From the NCBI RefSeq assembly GCF_034092395.1, contig NZ_CP139301.1:620001-684000 (forward strand): a stretch of 64,000 nt of DNA, in the 5' to 3' direction. The DNA comes from Prochlorococcus sp. MIT 1307 (GTDB lineage Bacteria > Cyanobacteriota > Cyanobacteriia > PCC-6307 > Cyanobiaceae). Of this stretch, positions 45,481-55,507 are shown piece by piece; the first letter of the stretch is position 1, and every line of letters starts with the position of its first letter. The notes beneath the pieces are model-generated. The model was given only the letters and a program-made list of their open reading frames with translations. It made no database searches and was not told the DNA's origin. The position numbers were made by a program, and so were the translations under genes.

Positions 45481-47034
45481 ATGGATGTTGTAAGTACAAC
45501 CCAAAAAAGTTGGGATGCAGTCATAGTTGGGTCAGGGCTTGGAGGGTTAGTTACCGCTAGCCAGCTAGCTGCGAAGGGCGCAAAGGTGCTCGTTTTAGAG
45601 AGATACACAATTCCAGGAGGAAGTGGTGGATCTTTCAAAAGGAATGGATACACCTTCGACGTTGGAGCATCAATGATCTTCGGTTTTGGAGAAGATGGTT
45701 ATACAAACTTGCTTACACGTGCATTAGCAGATGTAGGGAAGAAAGTCGAAACAATTCCTGACCCCGTTCAACTGGCATATCATCTCCCTGACAACTTCAA
45801 TATTGCCGTTGATAGGAATTATGAGCAATTCATCTCCGACTTGACCTCCCTCTTTCCACATGAAGCCTCAGGAATCAAACGCTTCTATGGTATTTGCTGG
45901 CAAGTTTTTAATTGCCTAGATTCAATGCCGTTACTATCCATCGAGGATCCTGCATATTTAGCAAAAGTATTTTTCAAGGCACCTTTAGCATGTCTAGGTT
46001 TAGCGAGATGGCTACCAGTAAATGTTGGAGACGTTGCCAAACGCTACATAAAAGATCCAAAGTTATTGAGATTTATCGATATTGAATGCTTTTGTTGGTC
46101 TGTAATGCCCGCAGACCGCACACCAATGATCAATGCAGGAATGGTTTTTTCGGATCGTCATGCTGGGGGAATTAACTACCCTCGGGGAGGAGTAGGCGTA
46201 ATTGCCCAAAAGCTTGTAAAAGGGTTAGAGGATCATAATGGTGAAATCAGATACAAATCACGTGTTAAAAAGATTCTTTTAAAGGGTAACCAAGCTATTG
46301 GTGTCCAGCTGGCAAATGGAGAAAATATTCTTGCTAAAAAAGTTATTTCAAATGCAACTCGCTGGGACACTTTTGGTGGAGAGGGTTGTAGACAAGCCTT
46401 AATAGATCCAAAAAAAACACCAGCTTCTGAAAAAAAATGGCGAGATCGTTATATTCCATCACCATCTTTTCTATCTCTACATCTTGGTGTAAATAGCTCT
46501 TCTATACCTAAAGGGACCCATTGTCATCACCTAATTTTGGATAAGTGGGATGAAATGGAAAATGAAGAAGGTGTCATTTTTATTTCAATACCTACATTAC
46601 TAGATCCCTCTCTAGCCCCTCAAGGGAAACATATCCTTCATGCTTTTACCCCCTCTTCCATTAAAGGATGGAAAGGCCTAACAACCTCAAGCTACATTAA
46701 AAGAAAAAATTCTCACGCAGACCGTCTAATAGAAAAGATCGAAAGAGTTTTGCCAGGTATAAGCCAAGAAGTCACTCATAGAGAAATCGGGACACCACGT
46801 AGTCACCGACGATTTCTAGGGCGGCATCAAGGGAGTTATGGACCCATTCCTTCAATGCGACTACCAGGCTTACTACCAATGCCCTTCAACAGTACAAATA
46901 TCAAGAATTTGTTTTGTGTAGGAGACTCCTGCTTCCCTGGACAAGGACTAAATGCCGTTGCTTTCAGTGGTTTTGCCTGCGCACATCGTATTGGAGCAGA
47001 ACTAGGGATAAACCCTTGGAATCTGCCCAAATAG
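45481..47034 (+). CDS. crtH: Prolycopene (carotenoid) isomerase
   Basis: CrtH converts tetra-cis lycopene to the all-trans form in the plant-type pathway. The N-terminus is the FAD fold (VIVGSGLGGLVTASQLAAKG, LERYTIPGGSGGSF); C-terminal GDSCFPGQGLNAVAFSG is the flavin-binding end. Length 517 and the FDVGASMIFGFG motif favour CrtH over phytoene desaturase. It acts before the lycopene cyclase at 33.9 kb. Confidence 0.92.
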   Translation: MDVVSTTQKSWDAVIVGSGLGGLVTASQLAAKGAKVLVLERYTIPGGSGGSFKRNGYTFDVGASMIFGFGEDGYTNLLTRALADVGKKVETIPDPVQLAYHLPDNFNIAVDRNYEQFISDLTSLFPHEASGIKRFYGICWQVFNCLDSMPLLSIEDPAYLAKVFFKAPLACLGLARWLPVNVGDVAKRYIKDPKLLRFIDIECFCWSVMPADRTPMINAGMVFSDRHAGGINYPRGGVGVIAQKLVKGLEDHNGEIRYKSRVKKILLKGNQAIGVQLANGENILAKKVISNATRWDTFGGEGCRQALIDPKKTPASEKKWRDRYIPSPSFLSLHLGVNSSSIPKGTHCHHLILDKWDEMENEEGVIFISIPTLLDPSLAPQGKHILHAFTPSSIKGWKGLTTSSYIKRKNSHADRLIEKIERVLPGISQEVTHREIGTPRSHRRFLGRHQGSYGPIPSMRLPGLLPMPFNSTNIKNLFCVGDSCFPGQGLNAVAFSGFACAHRIGAELGINPWNLPK

Positions 47035-47068
47035 AGACCAAACAGCAAAACTGATTTAAGCGCACCAA

Positions 47069-47095
47069 AAAGCAAAGCTAGAGGGCCCTTGCTTT
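47069..47095. terminator. Possible terminator between convergent crtH and regulator genes
   Basis: AAAGCAA (47069-47075) can pair with TTGCTTT (47089-47095), with GC-rich bases in the 13-base loop. A short T-rich stretch follows on the plus strand. Weak. Confidence 0.3.
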
Positions 47096-47202
47096 ATTCA
47101 ACTTTTCATTTAACGCTTTATCTTAATTGTAATTGCTTAAGAGATAGTTGAGATCCTAAATTCTATTAAGAGCAAAAGATATTAGGATCTTTAGTAAATG
47201 AA

Positions 47203-48000
47203 TTACCCCTGTAAAGTATCTAGGCTAAAGCGATATCCTTGCTGTCTAACTGTTGTAATTCCTCCACCTTCTCCAAGACCAGCTTGTTCAAGTTTACGAC
47301 GAAGAGTTAAAACCTGTGTATCTACTGACCGTGGTCCCCCGCTAAATGGGGGCCAGGCCATCCTTAAAAGCTCCTGACGACTGCGAACCATTCCTGGAGG
47401 CATTAATAAAGCGCAAAGAAGAGCAAACTCTCTAGGACTTAATTCAACTGGCTTTTCTTGCAAAGTTACCTGTCTCAACAATAAATGAACTTCTAGAGGG
47501 CCAACCGTTACGCGCTCTTGCAAACCTATTCTTCCTCGTTTCAGAAGAGTTCTACAACGAGCGGCCAATTCTTCAAGGCCAAATGGCTTTCGCAGCACGT
47601 CATCTGCCCCATCATCTAAAAGCCCTACTAGGGTTTCCACTCCTGGACGCGCTGTAAGAACAATTACTGAGCATCCCAATTGTTGAGCTAAGCCTATTGC
47701 TGAACTTTTCTCGAGCAATTCTGCACTGACCAAAAGGTCAGGAGTTTGTTCTCTACAAAGGTCTACAGCTTCTATGCCTGTAGCCACTGCAGCAGTGAGA
47801 TGGCCATCCTGACGCAACCTCTGAACCAACACAGTTCGGAGGGTCGGATGGGGCTCCACAACAAGAACCTTGGCAGGGCTTTGAGCAGTAGCCTGTGAGG
47901 ACAAAGACCCCAAAGATGATGATGGGCTTTGCTCGTTTGAAAGCAAATCTGAAGAGATGGTGTTCACATGCCTTAAAAGAGCACGCTTACGATAAAGCAA
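47203..48000 (-). CDS. OmpR-family response regulator with degenerate receiver
   Basis: Residues about 43-155 form a receiver domain and 165-262 an OmpR winged helix (VELSPREFALLCALL, RSVDTQVLTLRRKLEQAG, VRQQGYRF). The phospho-acceptor site reads PDLLVSAELL, with Ala93 where Asp is normal, and the acidic pair is replaced by E49-P50. Thr116 and Lys138 are kept. Thus it probably works without phosphorylation, as in NblR-like regulators. The start is a TTG at 48000; a GTG 11 codons on is an alternative. No kinase gene lies nearby. Confidence 0.85.
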   Translation of the reverse strand: MLYRKRALLRHVNTISSDLLSNEQSPSSSLGSLSSQATAQSPAKVLVVEPHPTLRTVLVQRLRQDGHLTAAVATGIEAVDLCREQTPDLLVSAELLEKSSAIGLAQQLGCSVIVLTARPGVETLVGLLDDGADDVLRKPFGLEELAARCRTLLKRGRIGLQERVTVGPLEVHLLLRQVTLQEKPVELSPREFALLCALLMPPGMVRSRQELLRMAWPPFSGGPRSVDTQVLTLRRKLEQAGLGEGGGITTVRQQGYRFSLDTLQG

Positions 48001-48043
48001 TTCAATGGCAGGCTGTGAAAAGAAACGGTCTTGCTCTCAGACC

Positions 48044-48313
48044 ATGACATCACTAGATCATCCTGCAGCCATAAGGCATTTCCAATCAATTTGTGATGCC
48101 TGCCAGGAATTAACCAGTCGTCACCTAAGTCCAGCCGAACTAAGGCTTTACGCAGAAGGGTATTTACATGCCCTTAGAAAGTCCGGAGAGCTCGAACAAA
48201 GAGAGCAAGAGAAACTAGAAAAACTTATAGAAAAATGGATCCTTGACCCTTCTAGCTTTATTGGACCAAATGATGACATCAGTACTCTGTTTTATAAAAA
48301 AGAAGTTTGGTAG
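48044..48313 (+). CDS. Small helical protein, unknown (marine cyanobacterial type)
   Basis: I chose the ATG at 48044 (89 residues), because the 13 residues before it (from 48005) look non-coding. The protein is helical with DACQELTSRHLSPAELRLYAEGYLHALRKS and a charged coiled stretch after it. It diverges from the regulator gene, starting 43 bp from it. No named function known to me. Confidence 0.6.
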   Translation: MTSLDHPAAIRHFQSICDACQELTSRHLSPAELRLYAEGYLHALRKSGELEQREQEKLEKLIEKWILDPSSFIGPNDDISTLFYKKEVW

Positions 48314-48328
48314 CCAGGTCATAACTGA

Positions 48329-48652
48329 TTAAGAAGCCAAAGCAATCTCTAGTTTTTCAAGAAGCTCGCCTGAGTTATACATCTCAATGAGAATATCTGA
48401 ACCACCTATGAACTCTCCTTTGACATAAACCTGCGGAATTGTTGGCCAATTTGAAAAATCCTTAATGCCCTGACGAATTTCTTCATCAGAAAGAACATCA
48501 AAAGTTTCAAAGGTCATGCCAAGAGCATTGAGAATTTGTACCACATTGTTAGAAAAGCCACATTGCGGCATTAATTTTGTGCCCTTCATAAAGACCACTA
48601 TTGGGCTTGAATTAACAAGGGCCTCAATTCGAGTACGTGTATTTGAATCCAT
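48329..48652 (-). CDS. grxD: Monothiol CGFS glutaredoxin
   Basis: This 107-residue protein has the CGFS active site at 31-34 (MPQCGFSNN) and the TIPQVYVKGEFIGG glutathione-binding part. CGFS glutaredoxins hold a [2Fe-2S] cluster with glutathione and carry clusters to other proteins, often with BolA. The BolA gene is 21 bp upstream on the same strand. The two form a classical pair. Confidence 0.95.
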   Translation of the reverse strand: MDSNTRTRIEALVNSSPIVVFMKGTKLMPQCGFSNNVVQILNALGMTFETFDVLSDEEIRQGIKDFSNWPTIPQVYVKGEFIGGSDILIEMYNSGELLEKLEIALAS

Positions 48653-48673
48653 TAAAAAAAAAGATAGAAAAGT

Positions 48674-48907
48674 TCAATTAGGTGTAGCAGTGTTCAAGGC
48701 CAATGCATGAATAGCTTCACTAGCTAAATCATCCTTAAGGGCCTCATATACCAATTGATGCTGACGAACCAAAGAAAGGCCAGCGAACACAGGAGAAACA
48801 ACATTCACCTGCAAATGATCACCCCCTCCACTCATGTCCTCAATAGTGACATGAGCGTCAGGTATTACACGCCTAATTGAGGCTCCTACTTCGTCAAAAT
48901 CAACCAT
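48674..48907 (-). CDS. bolA: BolA-family protein
   Basis: I chose the ATG at 48907 (77 residues), the start of the usual BolA core; a longer frame from 48952 adds 15 hydrophobic residues. The core has the KH-like fold with [21 protein letters not shown] and the C-terminal His (EAIHALAL), a cluster ligand in BolA-Grx complexes. It pairs with grxD just downstream. Confidence 0.9.
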   Translation of the reverse strand: MVDFDEVGASIRRVIPDAHVTIEDMSGGGDHLQVNVVSPVFAGLSLVRQHQLVYEALKDDLASEAIHALALNTATPN

Positions 48908-48975
48908 AAGGGAATAGATGTCAGGAAAATAGATTTGGTAAAAACTACTCAAAAATGTGAATACCGAAAGAAGCT

Positions 48976-49497
48976 TTACCTTGCACCAAGATAAGGGGTA
49001 TCAACAAAACCCAACTCAACCAAACTTTGATAAGCCTTCTGCCCCTCTTTTTTAGCCGGAGTTGTAAGCCTCACAACTTCAACGAGTAATGGGACTGCCA
49101 CCTCAGGTTGATTTTGGCGGCGTAATAGTGCTGCAAGTCTGAGGTTTGCTTTTGAAAGAAGAATGAGAGTTTTTCGCCCTTTTGCATCCATTTCACGAGG
49201 GATACGAGCATCAAGACCTCGAAAAGCACCTGACAAATCTCTATAAAAGGAAAGCAATAACTTGGATGCTTCCCTAGCTTTTTTAAAATTCTGCTTGGCT
49301 TCTTCGAAATTCTCCTGAGCAACTGCTTCATCACCTTTTTCTAAGAGCTTTTCAAGAGAAGAAACATTAAACCCCACTTCTTCACTAGCTAAAACCTTGT
49401 AGTTAGAGGAAGGAGCTGTCTCAGAGAATGATGGACCAGGACAAAAAATCAAACTAGTCGTGAGGGCAAATGCCGTCATCGGGAGGCGACAACGCAT
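48976..49497 (-). CDS. Exported helical-repeat protein, unknown
   Basis: The ATG at 49497 gives a signal peptide ([17 protein letters not shown], Ala/Ser before SETAP). The mature part is helical and TPR-like ([46 protein letters not shown]). It should be lumenal or periplasmic. It lies 29 bp after plsC and 68 bp before bolA on the same strand, so the four genes 50243-48329 may be one transcript. Confidence 0.65.
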   Translation of the reverse strand: MRCRLPMTAFALTTSLIFCPGPSFSETAPSSNYKVLASEEVGFNVSSLEKLLEKGDEAVAQENFEEAKQNFKKAREASKLLLSFYRDLSGAFRGLDARIPREMDAKGRKTLILLSKANLRLAALLRRQNQPEVAVPLLVEVVRLTTPAKKEGQKAYQSLVELGFVDTPYLGAR

Positions 49498-49526
49498 GAA
49501 GTAGAGAAACAAAAGTGATTAAGACT

Positions 49527-50243
49527 TTAAGTCGCTTTGTTCTTACGGCCTACTGCCATTAGGGCAGCTTGTTCAGCTGAATGCATGCTTGCTGCTAGTG
49601 CGGTATTAAAGCTAATAGCAGCTTTTCTACCAAACCCCTCTACTTTCATAGGCTCTGCAAAGCAAATAGCTGCTTTAGAGAAAGGCTTTGGCGTCATATT
49701 GCTATAACCAAGTCCCACAGGCACTACTTGGACATCAACACCTTTTACTTCAGCCAATTGCGCAAGACGAGCTAAACCTTGCTTAAGTCTTATTGGCTTT
49801 TCTGTACGGTTTATCCTTCCCTCAGGAAAGACCACAAGCTGCTGCCCTTCAATCATCAGATCAATAGCAAATCTTAATGAGGTTAATGATGGTCTTACCT
49901 GATCTACAGGGAAGCAACCCAAACGCTCCAAAAACCATCCTTGCAAACCATTCATCTCAGTGCGAGTAACCATAAAACGACAATCTCGATCTGTAACTCG
50001 TCGCCCTGCAGCCATTGTCAACATCAGGCCGTCCCATCTAGCACGATGAGTTGGAGCTAACAAAACTGCTCCTTTCAATGGCAAATTGTGAATACCTAGA
50101 ACAATCCTTTCACGAAAATAATTTCTCAAGACAATGTCCTGAGTAGTGACCATTGCCAGAGGACTCCAAAACGGATCTATCCCAAGACACAAGTTTGTTT
50201 CGCGATTAGCAAGAGCCGAGGGCACTTGAACTATAACCTCCAT
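49527..50243 (-). CDS. plsC: 1-acylglycerol-3-phosphate acyltransferase
   Basis: This 238-residue protein has the acyltransferase HX4D motif at H66-D71 (THRARWD) and the glycerol-phosphate loop FPEGRINRT near 138. It should acylate lysophosphatidate at sn-2 to give phosphatidate in membrane lipid synthesis. Length is normal. It starts 128 bp from pdxJ on the other strand (head to head). Confidence 0.88.
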   Translation of the reverse strand: MEVIVQVPSALANRETNLCLGIDPFWSPLAMVTTQDIVLRNYFRERIVLGIHNLPLKGAVLLAPTHRARWDGLMLTMAAGRRVTDRDCRFMVTRTEMNGLQGWFLERLGCFPVDQVRPSLTSLRFAIDLMIEGQQLVVFPEGRINRTEKPIRLKQGLARLAQLAEVKGVDVQVVPVGLGYSNMTPKPFSKAAICFAEPMKVEGFGRKAAISFNTALAASMHSAEQAALMAVGRKNKAT

Positions 50244-50371
50244 TCATCTGAACTTACCTTTTGAAGATTGGTTTTTCCTCTATGGGTTGGGCAGTTAACC
50301 TTGCGTCTAAATAAGCTCTCACAAGAAATCAAAATAGACAACTAAAAAAGCACATCCACTTCAATTCACTC

Positions 50372-51112
50372 ATGGCAAGTCTGGGAGTAAACATTGACCA
50401 CATCGCAAATGTGCGTCAAGCACGTCAAACTATTGAACCTGACCCTGTTCAATTGGCATTTCTCGCTGAAATTGGTGGGGCTGATGGGATTACAGTCCAC
50501 CTCAGAGAAGATAGACGTCATATTCAAGATCGAGACTTACAGCTTTTAAGAGAAACCGTCAAAAGTAGTCTGAATCTAGAAATGGCTGCAACTGAAGAAA
50601 TGGTTCAGATAGCATTAAATACGTTGCCTGAAATGGTCACAATAGTCCCAGAGAAGCGTGAAGAAGTAACGACAGAAGGTGGTCTATCAATTACTGCAAA
50701 TGAAAAATATCTCAAGAATGTTATTGAGCAAGTCCAATCATCAGGCATTCCTGTGAGCTTATTTATTGACCCAGACAAAGAGCAATTAGAGGCTTCTGCA
50801 AGAGTTGGAGCAACATGGATTGAACTTCATACAGGCCATTATGCTGAAGCATCTAGGCAAAATAAACCTTTAGAGCTATCAAAAATCAAGGAAGGAGCTG
50901 CGATAGCAAGGAGTCTTGGACTGCGAGTCAATGCAGGTCATGGACTTACCTATCAGAACGTTGAAGCCGTAGCTCTAATAGAAGGGATGGAAGAATTGAA
51001 CATCGGACATTCAATAATTGCTCGTTCAATAGCCGTTGGACTAACAGAAGCAGTACGAGAAATGAAGAGTCTGGTGCAAAACCCGCGCACCGAATATCTA
51101 TTCGGCAAGTAA
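50372..51112 (+). CDS. pdxJ: Pyridoxine 5'-phosphate synthase
   Basis: PdxJ condenses 3-amino-2-oxopropyl phosphate with 1-deoxyxylulose 5-phosphate to give pyridoxine phosphate. The TIM barrel shows the signature motifs [33 protein letters not shown] and [12 protein letters not shown]. The length of 246 matches the family. It converges with the next gene 20 bp after its stop. Confidence 0.95.
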   Translation: MASLGVNIDHIANVRQARQTIEPDPVQLAFLAEIGGADGITVHLREDRRHIQDRDLQLLRETVKSSLNLEMAATEEMVQIALNTLPEMVTIVPEKREEVTTEGGLSITANEKYLKNVIEQVQSSGIPVSLFIDPDKEQLEASARVGATWIELHTGHYAEASRQNKPLELSKIKEGAAIARSLGLRVNAGHGLTYQNVEAVALIEGMEELNIGHSIIARSIAVGLTEAVREMKSLVQNPRTEYLFGK

Positions 51113-51132
51113 CATCAATAGAAATTAAGTTT

Positions 51133-51468
51133 TCAGCGTTTAATACGGAAGAATTGAAAAAAACTAATAGTCCAAGAATCCCATCTTGTTCTAGTGGATA
51201 CATCCTGTTGGTGGCGCAGAGTTCCCTCTCCCAACATCACTAAAGCTTGCTTATTTTTCCACCAAATCCAATCCCTTATTGGAGGAGTACGCATCAAATC
51301 ATCTCGAGTAAGTCCTAGTCTCAAATTGAGAGAAACCTCCAAAAGCACATCTAACATTTCTTCACCTGTCTCACAACTAGATAAGGTCTCATTGGTTTTT
51401 TCTGCGCCGTCAAGCGCATCAACAAGCAATTTGACCCTTTTGTTAACCGGAAGTTTTTTAACATCCAT
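51133..51468 (-). CDS. Small cytoplasmic protein, unknown
   Basis: I prefer the ATG at 51468 (about 111 residues) that begins MDVKKLPVNKRVKLLVDALD. The protein is helical and has the Trp-rich end IRDWIWWKNKQALVML. A start at 51486 is also open. I see no motif that names a function. It converges with pdxJ and diverges from recC. Confidence 0.6.
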   Translation of the reverse strand: MDVKKLPVNKRVKLLVDALDGAEKTNETLSSCETGEEMLDVLLEVSLNLRLGLTRDDLMRTPPIRDWIWWKNKQALVMLGEGTLRHQQDVSTRTRWDSWTISFFQFFRIKR

Positions 51469-51614
51469 ACCAACTAGATGAAGCAATAGCAGGCTAATTA
51501 CTTACTATGAAGATGGTCGAAGTTCATGTGAAACTTGAAACCACATCACTACTAAGCATAATTTAGATCAATACTTGAGAGATGAAGAACCAACAAACAA
51601 TGGGCGGATAAACC

Positions 51615-54600
51615 TTGCTAACTATCTATCGAAGCAATCGAGCTGAGTGGTTAGCCAACGTTTTGTCGGAACACCTCCGACTAAAACCGCCAAGTCCATT
51701 TGAAACCGTTGAAGTAATTGTCAATACTTGGCCTGTAAGCAGGTGGTTAGGAGAAGAACTAGCAACTGTAAACGGAATCAGTGCTTTGATTCGTTTCCCC
51801 TTCCCAGGCACACGTCTTAAAGAGTTGGTGAAATTAGTGCTTGGGTTAGAAGAAAAAGATGAAGATCCTTGGAAAGCAAACCGACTGGTATGGCACATAC
51901 TTGAAGTATTGCCTGAACTTCTTAAAACAGATGAAGCGTCTCTTTTAAGAGAGTGGCTTAAACAACGTTCTTCTAAACCTGGGGAAGTTAATAGAGATGA
52001 ATGGCAACTTGCGAGCAGTATTGCTGATGCTTTTGACGACTACGCTCTTTACCGAATTAATGAGATAACTCAATGGTTGAGAGGCACTGATAAGAATTCT
52101 TCTAAATTTCTTGAGACAAACGCCCAGTCAAATTGGCAACCACTATTAATCAATCTTCTTTCCAAACGCATTAATCGTGAACCATTCGGGCTGCAAGTTA
52201 AACGCGCTATAGATCAACTTAAACATGGCACCCCCCCAGCCAAAAAGCTTCCATCCCAACTTCACATCTTTGGTTTAAGCAGTCTTGCCCCTGTACAAGT
52301 GGAGCTAATTCAAGCTCTTTCTGGATTCATAGACATCAAAATGTACCTCATAACTCCTTGCCGTGATCTATGGCAACGTTGTGAACTCAGAAGACATCGA
52401 CTAGGCAAAAGTTGGAGTAACCCACTTGATGGATATTGGTTGCTACAAGCACCCAGACTAGAAGCAAATCTTGGACGAATGGGAGCTGAATTCCAACAAC
52501 TTCTGGAAGGGAGTGGTGAAAGTCAATTGGGAGAGTGGAAAGAAGGTGACCTCTTTGCTGCTCCAGCAAACATATCCATTCAACTAAAAAGAGAGCCCAC
52601 ACTATTAGAGCAACTGCAACAACAATTAGTGACCCCCAGTGAAGGGACATCAATAACCAGAAAAAAAGATGATACCTCGTTGACTTTTATGGCTTGTCCA
52701 GGACAAAGGCGTCAAGTTCAGTTGGTTAGAGATCAAATCCTTCAATGGCTTGCTAGTGATTCAAGTCTAGAACCTAAAGACATACTAATAATGACTCCTC
52801 AAGTCAAGCTATATAGTCCACTAATCTCATCTGCTTTTAATGACAAGACAGCTACTAACTTTGAACTCCCTTACAAAATTACAGATCGTAGTCAGCAGGA
52901 TTGTCCAGGATTAACTCAATACATGTTGCTGCTACTTCAGCTAGCTAGTACCAGGATAAATGCAACAGCTATAAATTCTCTCTTGACTAATCCAGCAATT
53001 CAAAAGCAACAATGCCTGACTCAAGAAGATGTAATTAACATTAGCGACCTTCTCCAAGTTACAGGCTTTCGATGGGGGCTTGATGCTGAGGATCGAGATG
53101 GAAATGAAGTACATAGCTTAAGTTGGTGCCTAGATCGTTGGCTATTAGGTCTAGTTCTGCCAAGTACACCAGGCCTTGCACCTGGAGGTATAGCACCATT
53201 TTCAAAAGGAATTAAGCTGAATGACCTAACACAATGGTGGAATTTCCTATCTCTTACATGTAATCAACTAAGAGAGCTACGGTATCCACGTACTTGTGAG
53301 AAATGGGTAGAGCTTTTACGATCATATGTAAAGGATTTATTTGGCGACGGGGGCAACTGGGCTTTGGAATTCAAAGGATTCCTCTCTGCTCTTGAGGTAT
53401 GGAGACAATCCTCAGTAGATTCTCAACTCGAAATAGACGTATCTGTTGCCGAAGACATACTAAGCCAAATATTCGCAGTTGAAGTTGGTCGATTTGGTCA
53501 CCGAAGTGGAGTTATCACAATTAGTGCTCTTGAACCTATGAGAGCAATTCCTCACCGAGCAATAGTTTTGATGGGCCTCGATTCAAATATTTTCCCGCGA
53601 CATAAAGATCGGCCAGGCTTTCATCTTTTAGGGCAGAAGCGAGAGCTAGGAGACCCTATGCCTAGTGATCAAGATCGTTATGTACTTTTAGAGGCATTGA
53701 TATCAGCCAGGCAACATTTAATGATCACCTGGAACAGCAGAAATGAGCACACTGGTGAGCCTATTCCAGCCGCAAGTCCTATCCAACAATGGCTAACACA
53801 ACTGGAATCTCAGTTAGGGAAAGAAAGCGTAGAAGGATTACTTAGAGAGCCCCACCCCAATCCTCTAGCACGTGCCAATTTTGTACCTCTAAACAACCAA
53901 CTACCAATTAGTTGTGATCAACGCAACCTAGAAGCTCGCATATGGCTAAATAAAAGGTTGGAACCACATTCTTTAGCACTGGCCTTGCCTCTAAAATGGG
54001 ACCAACCTAAGGATAAGGAAGTCCCTCTTATCTCCACTAATCTGCTGAAGTCATGGCTAAAGTCACCACAACGTATTTGGCTTGAAGGATTACAACTAAA
54101 ACCCAGAGAATGGATTAATCCACTTCGAGATTTTGAGGACCTTAATCTAAATGAGTTGCAACGATATCACTTACTTAGGAACCGTTTCGAAGAGCTGCTA
54201 GAAATTCCACTTGAGAAGCAGGCTCACTTCTTCAATAACCAAAGAGAAGAAGATTGGGAAACCAAGTATGAAGGGCAAGGGAAATTACCTCCTTTATCAG
54301 CAGCTCGCATAGAGTGCGAACTTTTAGAAAACCGTTGGCAAAACCTTTTATCGATTCTGACAAAACTTGGACCATGCAGGAAACGACTACTCTTGTTTGA
54401 TGGTGAACCTGAGGAAATACTTTGGGCTGGTGATTTCGTAATAGTGATTGAACTAGGGAAATTAAAATCGAAGAATGTAATGGAAGGTTGGGTAAACCAT
54501 CTGCAAACTTGTGCAAGCTCAACACCTCCAACAGCAACTTTAGTTATTTCCCGTAACTCTTCTAAATCAAAAAGAGACCAATTCCAGGTTGCCCTTCAAT

Positions 54601-54929
54601 GGGATCCACTACCTCAAAAGCAGGCAAGAGAAGAATTAAATAAGCTAAAAGCAATAGCATTACATGGCCTTCAGCATTGCTGGCCAGTCCCTCCAGAAAG
54701 TGGGTGGGCATTTGCAAAAGCTAAGCTTAAAGACTCTTCTAAAGGAATGAAAGCCTTTCAACAAAATTGGAATGGTATCTTCAACATTCCAGGAGAGCGT
54801 GAAACAACTGAAATGCAACTTTGTTTTGGAATAGACTTCGAGGCTAATATGTTTACAAACAATAAGGATTTTATAGAAGCTTTCTCTAGCCTATACGATC
54901 CATTAATAGAAGTACTAAGCGAGAAGTAA
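51615..54929 (+). CDS. recC: Exodeoxyribonuclease V, RecC subunit
   Basis: This 1104-residue protein matches RecC in length and its N-terminal start (LTIYRSNRAEWLANVLSEHL). RecC binds the 3' tail, splits strands and recognises Chi. Recognisable parts are CPGQRRQVQLVRDQILQWL and ALEPMRAIPHRAIVLMGLDSNIFPR. The start is TTG. recB lies 1.2 kb downstream with one other gene between, unlike the compact E. coli order. The product works with recB and recD below. Confidence 0.93.
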   Translation: MLTIYRSNRAEWLANVLSEHLRLKPPSPFETVEVIVNTWPVSRWLGEELATVNGISALIRFPFPGTRLKELVKLVLGLEEKDEDPWKANRLVWHILEVLPELLKTDEASLLREWLKQRSSKPGEVNRDEWQLASSIADAFDDYALYRINEITQWLRGTDKNSSKFLETNAQSNWQPLLINLLSKRINREPFGLQVKRAIDQLKHGTPPAKKLPSQLHIFGLSSLAPVQVELIQALSGFIDIKMYLITPCRDLWQRCELRRHRLGKSWSNPLDGYWLLQAPRLEANLGRMGAEFQQLLEGSGESQLGEWKEGDLFAAPANISIQLKREPTLLEQLQQQLVTPSEGTSITRKKDDTSLTFMACPGQRRQVQLVRDQILQWLASDSSLEPKDILIMTPQVKLYSPLISSAFNDKTATNFELPYKITDRSQQDCPGLTQYMLLLLQLASTRINATAINSLLTNPAIQKQQCLTQEDVINISDLLQVTGFRWGLDAEDRDGNEVHSLSWCLDRWLLGLVLPSTPGLAPGGIAPFSKGIKLNDLTQWWNFLSLTCNQLRELRYPRTCEKWVELLRSYVKDLFGDGGNWALEFKGFLSALEVWRQSSVDSQLEIDVSVAEDILSQIFAVEVGRFGHRSGVITISALEPMRAIPHRAIVLMGLDSNIFPRHKDRPGFHLLGQKRELGDPMPSDQDRYVLLEALISARQHLMITWNSRNEHTGEPIPAASPIQQWLTQLESQLGKESVEGLLREPHPNPLARANFVPLNNQLPISCDQRNLEARIWLNKRLEPHSLALALPLKWDQPKDKEVPLISTNLLKSWLKSPQRIWLEGLQLKPREWINPLRDFEDLNLNELQRYHLLRNRFEELLEIPLEKQAHFFNNQREEDWETKYEGQGKLPPLSAARIECELLENRWQNLLSILTKLGPCRKRLLLFDGEPEEILWAGDFVIVIELGKLKSKNVMEGWVNHLQTCASSTPPTATLVISRNSSKSKRDQFQVALQWDPLPQKQAREELNKLKAIALHGLQHCWPVPPESGWAFAKAKLKDSSKGMKAFQQNWNGIFNIPGERETTEMQLCFGIDFEANMFTNNKDFIEAFSSLYDPLIEVLSEK

Positions 54930-55507
54930 TTAAGTGATCTTTCAAGCTCATATGTCTAAAGATGGGAGTAGATTTTAATCTTTTTAATATATAAGATAAC
55001 AGTTAAAAGGAAATCATTTATGTATTAATAAAATATACGATTAGAAGCAATTACCTACCATAGATTATAGATGAAGAGCAACAATTAAGCTTTTTCTTCG
55101 ATTGTAAATTTAGTAACAATTTATTGTCGATTTTCTACGTGTCTTCTAGGTAAAGATCTCCTCTACATGCTTCAATTAACTTGATTTTATATTAACAAGT
55201 AATTGACTGCAATCACTCCTATCAATGCTCTACTAAGAAAATGGGTTAGAGAAATATTAGTTGAAAACAATAAAAGGTCTTCGTTGACAGTCCTAACCTA
55301 TGAAACCAACCCATCTTCTGTTCAAAAATCGAAATATAAAAAAAAAAGCAATAAAGCTCATTGAGCCTCTCCAGCTTTTAATAGAGTTAACTTCATTATA
55401 ATCACTTTACATAATCCTAAAAATTAAGTTCAAATGCCCTTAATACTTACTAATAGCTTTAGTATTCATTTGCCTCTTACTTTCCAAAAAGTGGAAATAA
55501 GCGTTCT
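54930..55507. other. 578-bp gene-free gap between recC and the methyltransferase-like gene
   Basis: No ORF of note and no clear terminator. It is very AT-rich, with A runs near 55335-55350. The size is unusual within a recombination gene run, so a lost gene is possible. Confidence 0.4.
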
